A DNA stretch of 8,719 bases from Burkholderiales bacterium (GTDB lineage Bacteria; Pseudomonadota; Gammaproteobacteria; Burkholderiales; Usitatibacteraceae), in assembly GCA_017880705.1 (NCBI GenBank), contig JADGRS010000115.1, forward strand, positions 1-8,719, given 5' to 3'. Below the pieces are notes generated by a model. That model made no database searches. It was not told where the DNA came from and saw only the letters and a list, made by a program, of their open reading frames with translations. Numbering within the stretch: position 1 is the first letter of the stretch; each line of letters begins with the position of its first letter. Positions 1 through 8,719 of the stretch are shown here, piece by piece. A program made the position numbers and the translations under genes.

Positions 1-468
1 CTCGTCGACACCAAGCCGCGGGACATCAAGCTTGCCGCGGACGTGCGCAAGGCGGGCGAGCCGGTGCACGGCATGTGGCTTCGCATCACGGTCGACCGCT
101 CCCTCAACATCGTCGACGCCGCCGCCGCGATGGACGCGATGCCTTACGTCGACTACTGCGACCAGATCGTTCCCGCGTACAAGCTCCTCGTGGGCCTCGC
201 CATCAGGCCCGGCTATCAACAGCGCGTGAAGGAATTGCTGGGGGGCGTGCGAGGCTGCACCCACATCACCGAGCTCGCGGGCTCGCTCGCGACCGCGGCA
301 TTCCAGACGATGGCGGGCCAGGGCATGCAGGACCCCGAGAGCAAGCCCTTCCAGCTCGACCGCTGCCACGCGCTCGCCACCACGGCCCCCGCCGTGGGGC
401 GCTTCTATCCCAAGTGGTACCGCGGCACCGAGAAGATCGACGCCGCCGGCGAGGCTGACCAGCACTGA
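1..468 (+). CDS. DUF2889 domain protein (5' end outside window)
   Basis: The frame is open from base 1 and stops with TGA at 466-468, giving 155 visible codons; the true start lies upstream. The protein matches what I know of the DUF2889 family, a group of proteobacterial proteins of about 180-200 residues with no established function. Recognisable stretches are [10 protein letters not shown], a [11 protein letters not shown] segment, a [18 protein letters not shown] segment, and GCTHITEL followed by TAAFQTM. These cover the middle and C-terminal parts of the family, so probably only a few dozen N-terminal residues are missing. No signal peptide or membrane segment is visible in this part. 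The stop codon runs directly into the inverted repeat at 467-546, so the gene has no conventional terminator of its own. The family assignment is from memory of conserved motifs; no role is proposed. Confidence 0.85.
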   Translation, partial: LVDTKPRDIKLAADVRKAGEPVHGMWLRITVDRSLNIVDAAAAMDAMPYVDYCDQIVPAYKLLVGLAIRPGYQQRVKELLGGVRGCTHITELAGSLATAAFQTMAGQGMQDPESKPFQLDRCHALATTAPAVGRFYPKWYRGTEKIDAAGEADQH

Positions 469-546
469 AATTGGTGTCAGGTACGAATTTCGTACGCAGC
501 GGCGAGCCGATGTTCGCTGCCGAAATTCGTACCTGACACCAATTTC
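467..546. repeat. Long perfect inverted repeat (26-bp arms), interspersed repeat family
   Basis: Bases 467-492 and 521-546 are exact reverse complements (26 of 26). The arms contain the core GGTGTCAGGTACGAATT. Inside, GCAGCG (496-501) pairs with CGCTGC (515-520), so the whole element can fold as one long hairpin with a three-base bulge and a 13-base loop. The left arm also holds a small palindrome of its own, GTACGAA-T-TTCGTAC (481-495). The arms are about 40% GC against roughly two-thirds in the surroundings. The element starts inside the TGA stop of the DUF2889 gene and ends four bases before the extended -10 proposed for sucC. A 20-base copy of one arm recurs at 7322-7341, so this is a dispersed repeat and not a one-off terminator. 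There is no T-tract, so a classical intrinsic terminator is unlikely. It may be a REP/BIME-like or MITE-like element mobilised in trans; that is inference. Confidence 0.9.
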
Positions 547-549
547 CGC

Positions 550-558
550 TGTTAAAAT
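550..558 (+). promoter_or_regulatory. Probable extended -10 promoter for sucCD
   Basis: TG (550-551) plus one base plus TAAAAT (553-558) matches the extended -10 form TGN-TATAAT with one mismatch in the hexamer. It is the only AT-rich hexamer in the gap before sucC apart from the repeat. No good -35 lies at 16-18 bp: the nearest TTGACA-like string is CTGACA (533-538), inside the repeat arm but only 14 bp upstream. An extended -10 can work without a strong -35. Transcription would start near 565 and leave a leader of about 37 bases. No strong Shine-Dalgarno precedes the sucC ATG. Confidence 0.4.
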
Positions 559-601
559 CTCCGCGGCAACATCCCTCCGCAGTTCCCCTCCGGCCGCCCA
601 C

Positions 602-1770
<1,169 letters not shown>

Positions 1771-1771
<1 letters not shown>

Positions 1772-2646
1772 TGTCGATCCTCATCAACGCGAACACCAAG
1801 GTCATCACCCAGGGGATCACCGGGAAGACCGGGCAATTCCACACGCGCATGTCCCGCGAATACGCGAACGGGAAGAACTGCTTCGTCGCCGGCGTGAATC
1901 CCAAGAAGGCGGGCGAGGATTTCGAAGGCATTCCGATCTTCGGCACCGTGAAGGATGCGAAGGAAAAGACCGGCGCCACGGTCTCCGTGATCTACGTGCC
2001 GCCGCCCTTCGCGGCCGCGGCGATCGACGAGGCGGTCGACGCGGGGCTCGATCTCGTGATCTGCATCACCGAGGGGATCCCGGTGCGCGACATGGTGAAG
2101 ACGCGCGCGCGCATGAAAGGCAGGAAGACCATCCTCCTCGGCCCCAACTGCCCCGGCACCATCACGCCCGAGGAGATCAAGATCGGCATCATGCCGGGAC
2201 ACATCCACCGCAAGGGGAAGATCGGCATCGTGTCGCGCTCGGGCACGCTCACCTACGAAGCGGTCAACCAGGTGACGGTGCTCGGCCTGGGGCAGTCATC
2301 CGCCGTGGGTATCGGCGGAGATCCGGTGAACGGGTTGAAGCACATCGACGTGATGAAGATGTTCAACGACGATCCCGAGACCGATGCGGTGATCATGATC
2401 GGCGAGATCGGCGGCAACGACGAGGAGACCGCCGCGCGCTGGGTGAAGGAGCACATGAAGAAGCCCGTGGTCGGGTTCATCGCCGGCCTCACCGCTCCGC
2501 CCGGCAAGCGCATGGGCCACGCGGGCGCCATCATTTCCGGCGGCAAGGGCACCGCGCAGGAAAAGCTCTCGGTGATGGAGGCGTGCGGCATCAAGGTCAC
2601 GCGCAATCCCGCGGAGATGGGCAAGCTCCTCAAGTCGGTCCTGTGA
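1771..2646 (+). CDS. sucD: Succinyl-CoA synthetase alpha subunit
   Basis: SucD binds CoA and carries the phosphohistidine intermediate of succinyl-CoA synthetase, pairing with the SucC encoded immediately upstream. At 291 residues it is close to the usual 289-290. The N-terminal Rossmann-type CoA-binding domain has [12 protein letters not shown] and the later [12 protein letters not shown]. The central part has [13 protein letters not shown]. The C-terminal ligase domain carries the active site in [17 protein letters not shown], where His250 is the residue that is phosphorylated. The ATG at 1771 shares its A with the sucC stop codon, and a purine-rich Shine-Dalgarno (AAGGGAAGGA, 1757-1766) lies just upstream in the end of sucC, which supports this start. 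The gene ends four bases before a 14-bp palindrome proposed here as an FNR-type operator for the next operon. No intrinsic terminator with a T-run follows, so some read-through into the formate dehydrogenase genes is possible. Confidence 0.98.
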
Positions 2647-2649
2647 CCC

Positions 2650-2696
2650 TTGACTCGGGTCAAGCCATAACCCCCGGCGGTTGGGTAATCTAATAT
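2650..2696 (+). promoter_or_regulatory. Candidate FNR/Anr-type operator and class II promoter for formate dehydrogenase
   Basis: TTGACTCGGGTCAA at 2650-2663 is a perfect palindrome of the CRP/FNR-superfamily type (consensus TTGAT-N4-ATCAA; TTGAC/GTCAA variants are known for Anr/Dnr/FNR relatives). A -10-like TAATCT lies at 2686-2691, exactly 22 bp downstream. If transcription starts at 2698, the palindrome is centred at -41.5, the classic position for class II FNR activation, and no -35 hexamer is needed. An overlapping TAATAT (2691-2696) is an alternative -10, which would shift the centre to about -46. Against this reading, the same bases can form a 6-bp RNA hairpin (CTTGAC-TCGG-GTCAAG) and might be remnant structure at the end of sucD; it has no T-tract. 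Sequence and spacing are seen directly; the regulator and its effect are inferred. Confidence 0.5.
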
Positions 2697-2818
2697 CTTG
2701 ATTTCCGGGCCCTTCGCACCTCCCGCGAAGAGCCTTGGCTCCGGACTCGCAGCCACGCGGTCTCGCCGCAACGTGGGCCACCCCCGCCGGGGCCTGAACC
2801 TGCCAAACTGACCTGAAC
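2697..2818 (+). other. Untranslated leader of the formate dehydrogenase operon with short hairpins
   Basis: About 120 bases separate the proposed promoter from the first ATG. Two small hairpins are visible. CTTCGC (2712-2717) pairs with GCGAAG (2725-2730) around a loop ACCTCCC, whose ACCTCC matches the 16S anti-Shine-Dalgarno sequence. CCCC (2782-2785) pairs with GGGG (2789-2792) around GCC, about 27 bases before the start codon. I see no coding potential and no clear Shine-Dalgarno before 2819. I cannot match the leader to a known riboswitch by eye. A molybdenum-cofactor riboswitch would make biological sense here, but nothing specific supports it. Confidence 0.3.
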
Positions 2819-4501
<1,683 letters not shown>

Positions 4502-4502
4502 C

Positions 4503-7322
4503 ATGAAGATGAACGAGCTCGCCGCGAACGCGGAGACGATCGAGTTCAAGCTGAACGGCGAGACCATCTCCGCCTTCGCGGGCGAGACGATCATCCAGGC
4601 CGCCGCGCGCTACGGCACGGACATCCCGCACCTCTGCTACAAGGAAGGCTACCGCCCCGACGGCAACTGCCGCGCGTGCATGGTCGAGATCAAGGGCGAG
4701 CGTGTTCTGGCGCCATCGTGCTGCCGCCAGCCGGCGAAGGGCATGGAGGTCGGCAGCAACACGCCGCGCGCGGTGCACTCGCAGAAGATGGTGGTCGAGC
4801 TGCTCATGTCCGACGTGCCGAAGGAAGATCTCAAGCCCGGCGGCAACGAGCTCTTCCAGTGGGCGGGCGAGCTGGGCGTCACGCGCTCGCGCTTCGCGCC
4901 GCGCCACCAGCCGGCCACGGATAACTCGCACCCCGCGATGACGGTGAACCTCGACGCGTGCATCCAGTGCACGAGGTGCGTGCGCGCGTGCCGCGAGGAG
5001 CAGGTGAACGACGTCATCGGCTATGCCTTCCGCGGTCTCGACTCGAAGATCGTGTTCGACTTCGACGACCCGATGGGCGAGTCCACCTGCGTCGCGTGCG
5101 GCGAATGCGTGCAGGCATGCCCGACGGGCGCGCTCGCCCCGGCGAAGAACGCCTACAGGATCCTCGCCGACAAGAAGGTCGATTCGGTGTGCCCGTATTG
5201 CGGCGTGGGCTGCCAGCTCACCTATCACGTGAAGGACAACAAGATCGCGCGCGTGGAAGGGCGCGATGGACCGTCGAACCATGAGCGCCTCTGCGTCAAG
5301 GGCCGTTTCGGCTTCGACTACGTGCAGCATCCGCAGCGGCTCACGAAGCCGCTCATCCGCAAGCCCGGGGCGAAGAAGACCGGGGAATTCACCGTCGATC
5401 CCACGCGTTGGAGCGACGTGTTCCGCGAAGCCACGTGGGAAGAGGCGCTCGAGCTCGCGGCCAACGGCCTGAAGAAAGTGCGCGACACGCTCGGGCCACA
5501 GGCGCTCGCCGGTTTCGGCAGCGCCAAGGGATCCAACGAGGAGGCGTACCTCTTCCAGAAGCTCGTGCGCACCGGCTTCGGCACCAACAACGTGGACCAC
5601 TGCACGCGCCTGTGCCACGCGTCGTCGGTCGTCGCGCTCCTCGAAGGGATCGGCTCCGGTGCTGTATCCAACCAGGTCTCCGACGTTGCCAAGGCGGAGC
5701 TCATCTTCGTGATCGGCGCGAACCCGACCTCGAATCACCCGGTCGCCGCGACATGGATGAAGAACGCCGTGGACCGCGGCGCGAAGCTGGTCCTCGCCGA
5801 CCCGCGCCGCAACGATCTCGCGCGCCACGCGTGGCGCTTCCTGCAGTTCCAGGCCGACACGGACGTCGCGATGCTGAACGCGATGATCTACACCATCATC
5901 GAGGAGGGCCTCGTCCACGAGGAATTCATCCGCCAGCGCACCAGCGGCTACGAGGCGCTCAAGGAGAACGCGAAGGGCTTCAGCCCGGAGTTGATGGCGC
6001 CCATCTGCGGCATTCCCGCGGAGACGATCCGCGAGGTGGCGCGCGCTTACGCGACGTCGAAGGCCTCGATCATCCTGTGGGGGATGGGCATCTCGCAGCA
6101 CGTGCACGGCACGGACAACGCGCGCTGCCTCATCGCGCTCTCGCTCATGACCGGACAGATCGGGCGTCCCGGCACGGGGCTGCATCCGCTGCGCGGCCAG
6201 AACAATGTGCAGGGCGCCTCCGACGCGGGGCTCATCCCGATGATGTTCCCCGACTACCAGCGCGTCGACAATCCGGAAGCCAACGCGCGCTTCGAGAAAT
6301 TCTGGGGGCGCACGCTCGACAAGAAGCCGGGGCTCACGGTGGTCGAGATCATGGACGCGGCCTGCGATGGCAAGATCAAGGGCATGTACATCATGGGTGA
6401 GAACCCCGCGATGTCCGATCCCAACGCGCATCACGCGCGCGAAGGCCTCGCGAGCCTCGATTGCCTTGTGGTGCAGGACATCTTCCTCACCGAGACCGCG
6501 TATCTCGCCGACGTCGTGTTGCCCGCGTCCGCATGGCCGGAGAAGACCGGCACCGTCTCCAATACCGACCGCATGGTGCAGCTCGGACGCCGCGCGCTCG
6601 ACATGCCCGGCGACGCGCGCCAGGACCTGTGGATCATTCAGCAGATCGCCAACCGCATGGGCTGCGGCTGGACGTACTCGGGCCCCGAGAGCGGCGTCGC
6701 GGAAGTCTACGACGAGATGCGCCGGGCGATGCCCTCGATCACCGGTATCACGTGGGATCGGCTCCAGGAGCAATCGTCGGTGACGTATCCGTGCCGCACC
6801 GAAGAGGATCCCGGCCAGCCCGTGGTGTTTACCGAGAATTTCCCGACGAAGGACGGGCGCGGCAAGTTCGTGCCCGCCGACATCATCCCCGCCAACGAGC
6901 GTCCCGATGCCGAGTATCCGGTCGTGCTCATCACCGGGCGCCAGCTCGAGCATTGGCACACCGGCTCGATGACGCGCCGCGCCTCGGTGCTCGACGCGAT
7001 CGAGCCGCAGGCGGTGGGATCGCTGCATCCGCTCGACCTCGACGCCCTCGGCGTGGCGGCGGGCGACGTGATCACCGTCGAGTCGCGCCGCGGCGAGATC
7101 TCGCTCGTGGCGCGCGCCGACGACGGCACGCCGCGAGGATCGATCTTCATCCCGTTCGCCTTCTACGAGGCCGCGGCGAACCTGCTCACCAACGCGGCCC
7201 TCGACCCGTTCGGCAAGATCGCGGAGGTCAAGTACTGCGCCGTGAAGCTGAGGAAAGGCGGCACCCTGACGAAGCTCGGAAGCTACGGCGGCGGGCAGTC
7301 GTACAAGGGCGCGGCCCCTTGA
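4503..7322 (+). CDS. fdh1A: NAD-dependent formate dehydrogenase alpha (catalytic, Mo/W-bis-MGD) subunit
   Basis: This cytoplasmic subunit oxidises formate to CO2 at a bis-MGD molybdenum or tungsten centre (also named FdsA or FdhF in annotations). The 939 residues run as follows. A [2Fe-2S] ferredoxin domain has Cys45, 56, 59 and 73 (or 74). A two-cluster [4Fe-4S] domain has Cys153/156/159/163 and Cys196/199/202/206. The molybdopterin oxidoreductase part begins with Cys230/233/237/264 for another [4Fe-4S]. The active site is CTRLCHASS, with Cys371 as metal ligand and His372, and Arg564 in LRGQNNVQGA. The C-terminal dinucleotide-binding domain starts near 806 (VVLITGRQLEHWHTGSMTRR). The catalytic residue is Cys, not selenocysteine. 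There is no Cys between 74 and 153, so the His-Cys3 [4Fe-4S] cluster of NuoG/FdsA is absent. The start could be 4503 or the ATG at 4509; GAGGTG (4493-4498) serves either, with spacing of 4 or 10. No fdsC/fdhD/fdsD gene follows. Confidence 0.95.
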   Translation: MKMNELAANAETIEFKLNGETISAFAGETIIQAAARYGTDIPHLCYKEGYRPDGNCRACMVEIKGERVLAPSCCRQPAKGMEVGSNTPRAVHSQKMVVELLMSDVPKEDLKPGGNELFQWAGELGVTRSRFAPRHQPATDNSHPAMTVNLDACIQCTRCVRACREEQVNDVIGYAFRGLDSKIVFDFDDPMGESTCVACGECVQACPTGALAPAKNAYRILADKKVDSVCPYCGVGCQLTYHVKDNKIARVEGRDGPSNHERLCVKGRFGFDYVQHPQRLTKPLIRKPGAKKTGEFTVDPTRWSDVFREATWEEALELAANGLKKVRDTLGPQALAGFGSAKGSNEEAYLFQKLVRTGFGTNNVDHCTRLCHASSVVALLEGIGSGAVSNQVSDVAKAELIFVIGANPTSNHPVAATWMKNAVDRGAKLVLADPRRNDLARHAWRFLQFQADTDVAMLNAMIYTIIEEGLVHEEFIRQRTSGYEALKENAKGFSPELMAPICGIPAETIREVARAYATSKASIILWGMGISQHVHGTDNARCLIALSLMTGQIGRPGTGLHPLRGQNNVQGASDAGLIPMMFPDYQRVDNPEANARFEKFWGRTLDKKPGLTVVEIMDAACDGKIKGMYIMGENPAMSDPNAHHAREGLASLDCLVVQDIFLTETAYLADVVLPASAWPEKTGTVSNTDRMVQLGRRALDMPGDARQDLWIIQQIANRMGCGWTYSGPESGVAEVYDEMRRAMPSITGITWDRLQEQSSVTYPCRTEEDPGQPVVFTENFPTKDGRGKFVPADIIPANERPDAEYPVVLITGRQLEHWHTGSMTRRASVLDAIEPQAVGSLHPLDLDALGVAAGDVITVESRRGEISLVARADDGTPRGSIFIPFAFYEAAANLLTNAALDPFGKIAEVKYCAVKLRKGGTLTKLGSYGGGQSYKGAAP

Positions 7323-7341
7323 TTCGTACCTGACACCAATT
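7322..7341. repeat. Single-arm copy of the 467-546 repeat between convergent genes
   Basis: ATTCGTACCTGACACCAATT is identical to 20 bases of the right arm of the inverted repeat at 521-546 (526-545 less the terminal T), about 6.8 kb away. It starts on the last base of the formate dehydrogenase alpha stop codon and ends two bases before the stop codon of the minus-strand HtrA-like gene, so it fills nearly the whole 21-base gap. No inverted partner lies nearby, so this copy cannot form the long hairpin. Read on the minus strand it follows its upstream gene's TGA in the same orientation, and at almost the same distance, as the left arm follows the DUF2889 stop. Confidence 0.85.
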
Positions 7342-7343
7342 CT

Positions 7344-8393
7344 TCAGATCATCGGCCGCTTGCGGATGAACTCGAGGCGATCGATCGAGTGCACCTTCAC
7401 GTCGCGGATGTCGGTGCCGTGCAGGACTTTCAGGTTCACGTCGACACCGGGCGCGCCCGCGGACCAGAGCCGCCGGTAGAAGTCCTCGAGCTTTTCGACC
7501 TTCTGGCCGCTCATCGTGAGGATGATGTCGCCGGCGCCGATGCCCGCTTCCTCGGCGGGGCCGCCTTCGGTCACGCGTAGCACCTTGATGCGCCCATCCT
7601 CCTCGAGCGAGCTCAATCCAAGCCACGGACGGATGCCCGCCTTCTGGCGGCCGGTCGCGATGAGCTCGTCGAGGATCGGCTTGAGCAGGTCGATCGGCAC
7701 GAACATGTTTCCGGGCAGCCTCTCGCCGGGCGTCATCGCATCCATCACCAGGAGCGAGCCGATGCCGACGAGCTCGCCGTCGCGGTTGATGAGCGCGGCG
7801 CCGCTGTGGTCGGCGCGCGGCGGCGAGGTGAAGATGGCGCTGTCGACGAGATACTCCCAGTAACCCGCGAAGAGGCGGCGCGATACGACCGTCGCGACCG
7901 AGACGCTGTCCTCGCCCCCGCCGGCGACGATCATCAGCTGGTCGAGCTCCCCCACCGAGCGCGAGCTGCCCATGCGGATCGGCTTCACGCCCAGCGCCGC
8001 GACGGGACGCAGCAATCCGAATCCGGTCGCGTGATCGTAGGCCGCGACGGTCGCCGGCACCGTGTGCCCGGAGTTCGTGGTGATCTCGACGGAGTCGGCC
8101 TCGAGAATCAGGTAGCCGATGGTGAGCACGAGCCCGCTGGGCGCGATCGCCACGCCGCTGCCGGTGCGCGCCTCGCCGAGCGTCGCGATGCTTCGCGCAT
8201 TGGGAAGCGCCTTCATGTTGACGGTCACCACGGCGTTCGCGGCGTCCACGAGATTCTGATAGCCGGCGGTGGCGTCCTTGGGCGCTCCGGGAGCGGCCTT
8301 CGGAGCGGCGGCGCAAGCGAGGGACGCCGCGGCCAGGACCAGCAGGGAAACGAGCGCGCCCCGGAGGGCGGTGCGACGAGGCGAGCTTTCCAT
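7344..8393 (-). CDS. Exported HtrA/S1C-like protein with PDZ domain, catalytic triad degenerate
   Basis: The 349 residues start with a signal peptide (RR, then a hydrophobic stretch about 13-30); cleavage near ACA/AAP is plausible, and the single Cys27 does not sit in a good lipobox. So the protein is probably periplasmic. Residues about 45-240 resemble the trypsin-like domain of DegP/HtrA (GSGVAIAPSG, then INRDGELVGIGS), and about 254-345 form a PDZ domain (WLGL, GGPAEEAGIGAGDIILTMSG). Aligned by eye with DegP, TNNHVV becomes TIGYLI (Tyr94 for His), SDIAL becomes TGFGL (Gly124 for Asp), and GNSGGAL becomes DHSGAAL (Ser197 kept). It is therefore probably not a normal protease and may act as a chaperone, adaptor or peptide-binding protein; that is inference. 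The start at 8393 is supported by a GGAGGT Shine-Dalgarno (minus strand, 8398-8403). It converges on the formate dehydrogenase genes and diverges from the Bug-family gene. Automatic annotation would likely call it a serine protease. Confidence 0.85.
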   Translation of the reverse strand: MESSPRRTALRGALVSLLVLAAASLACAAAPKAAPGAPKDATAGYQNLVDAANAVVTVNMKALPNARSIATLGEARTGSGVAIAPSGLVLTIGYLILEADSVEITTNSGHTVPATVAAYDHATGFGLLRPVAALGVKPIRMGSSRSVGELDQLMIVAGGGEDSVSVATVVSRRLFAGYWEYLVDSAIFTSPPRADHSGAALINRDGELVGIGSLLVMDAMTPGERLPGNMFVPIDLLKPILDELIATGRQKAGIRPWLGLSSLEEDGRIKVLRVTEGGPAEEAGIGAGDIILTMSGQKVEKLEDFYRRLWSAGAPGVDVNLKVLHGTDIRDVKVHSIDRLEFIRKRPMI

Positions 8394-8464
8394 GGCGACC
8401 TCCCGCGACGAATCACTGAGTCATGCTAGCCTACATCCGACCGCAAATCATCCCGGAGATTTCA
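8394..8464. other. Divergent intergenic region between HtrA-like and Bug-family genes
   Basis: These 71 bases must hold the 5' signals of two divergent genes. Both Shine-Dalgarno sequences are clear: GGAGGT on the minus strand (8398-8403) and GGAGA on the plus strand (8455-8459). No convincing -35/-10 pair is visible in either direction. A short AT-richer patch around 8416-8436 is the likeliest location for promoter elements. Confidence 0.4.
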
Positions 8465-8719
8465 ATGTCGAAGTCGCGCGCCCCGCTCGTCGCGTTCGCA
8501 TGCGCTTTCCTCTGGATCGTCCCGCTCGCGGCCCATTCGCAGGATGCGTGGCCGAACAAGCCTGTGAAGATCATCGCGGTGTTTCCGCCCGGCGGGTCGG
8601 TCGACCAGGTGGCGCGCATCTTCGCGGCGCAGCTCACGCAGCAGACGGGCCAGCAGTTCATCGTCGACAATCGCGGCGGCGCATCGGGCTCGATCGGCAC
8701 GCAAGTGGTCGCGAGCTCG
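8465..8719 (+). CDS. Bug/TctC-family tripartite tricarboxylate transporter substrate-binding protein (3' end outside window)
   Basis: The frame is open from the ATG at 8465 to the window edge (85 codons); family members are usually about 320-330 residues, so roughly a quarter is visible. A Sec signal peptide covers about residues 1-25 (basic MSKSR, hydrophobic core, cleavage likely after AHS before QDAWP). The mature start WPNKPVKIIAVFPPGGSVDQ, followed by AR, is the hallmark of the Bug family: the conserved PPGG-x-x-D region contributes to carboxylate binding. The later VDNRGGASGSIGT also matches the family (usually ENRPGAGG..IG). Members are periplasmic receptors for TctAB-type carriers, and betaproteobacteria hold dozens to hundreds of orphan copies; the substrate cannot be read from this fragment. 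GGAGA at 8455-8459 supports the start. It is divergent from the HtrA-like gene; the transporter membrane genes, if linked, lie outside. Confidence 0.92.
   Translation, partial: MSKSRAPLVAFACAFLWIVPLAAHSQDAWPNKPVKIIAVFPPGGSVDQVARIFAAQLTQQTGQQFIVDNRGGASGSIGTQVVASS

Noticed and set aside
467..546. Intrinsic transcription terminator for the DUF2889 gene
   Set aside because: The stem is far longer and less GC-rich than usual and no T-tract follows; recurrence of the arm at 7322-7341 without a partner indicates a repeat element. A secondary effect on termination is not excluded.
2645..2664. Terminator hairpin after sucD (CTTGAC/GTCAAG or GACCC/GGGTC)
   Set aside because: The stem is only 5-6 bp and lacks a T-run; the FNR-type operator reading explains both the symmetry and the exact spacing to a -10.
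5601..5621. Selenocysteine at the formate dehydrogenase active site
   Set aside because: The active-site codon is TGC (Cys371), not an in-frame TGA, so no SECIS-dependent decoding is needed.
7344..8393. Lipoprotein signal at Cys27 of the HtrA-like protein
   Set aside because: The residues before the Cys (Ser-Leu-Ala) do not fit the lipobox, where position -3 should be Leu/Val/Ile/Ala and -2 a small residue; an ordinary signal peptidase I site nearby is more plausible.

Overview
The window is high-GC (roughly two-thirds G+C by eye), tightly packed bacterial chromosome. Gene content points to a betaproteobacterium, probably Burkholderiales or a relative. The pointers are a DUF2889 protein, an ADP-forming sucCD pair, a heterodimeric NAD-linked formate dehydrogenase and a Bug/TctC-type solute-binding protein. 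This placement is inferred from gene families; there is no rRNA or other phylogenetic marker.

Layout: (1) 1-468, 3' part of a DUF2889-family gene (+). (2) 467-546, a low-GC perfect inverted repeat (26-bp arms) that begins inside the stop codon of that gene, followed by a probable extended -10 promoter. (3) 602-2646, sucC and sucD (+), overlapping by one base: succinyl-CoA synthetase of the TCA cycle. (4) 2647-2818, a 172-bp intergenic region with a perfect TTGAC-N4-GTCAA palindrome. It lies exactly 22 bp upstream of a TAATCT -10 hexamer, the geometry of a class II FNR/Anr-type activated promoter. A leader with small hairpins follows. (5) 2819-7322, a two-gene formate dehydrogenase operon (+): a fused NuoE+NuoF-like diaphorase subunit and a molybdopterin (Mo or W) catalytic subunit, arranged like FDH1 of Methylorubrum extorquens. 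(6) 7322-7341, a single arm of the same repeat, filling the gap between two convergent stop codons. (7) 7344-8393 (-), an exported HtrA-like protein with a C-terminal PDZ domain, whose catalytic His and Asp appear replaced. (8) 8465-8719 (+), the 5' part of a Bug-family tricarboxylate-transporter receptor, divergent from the HtrA-like gene.

The central genes are energy metabolism. SucCD carries out substrate-level phosphorylation. The formate dehydrogenase oxidises formate to CO2 and passes electrons through Fe-S clusters and FMN to NAD+. The putative FNR-type site suggests that the formate dehydrogenase responds to oxygen or redox state independently of sucCD.

The points most worth following up are the stop-codon-associated repeat family, the FNR-type promoter, the missing N-terminal His-Cys3 cluster in the catalytic subunit, and the degenerate protease triad. 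I saw no CRISPR array, tRNA, rRNA or complete transposon.
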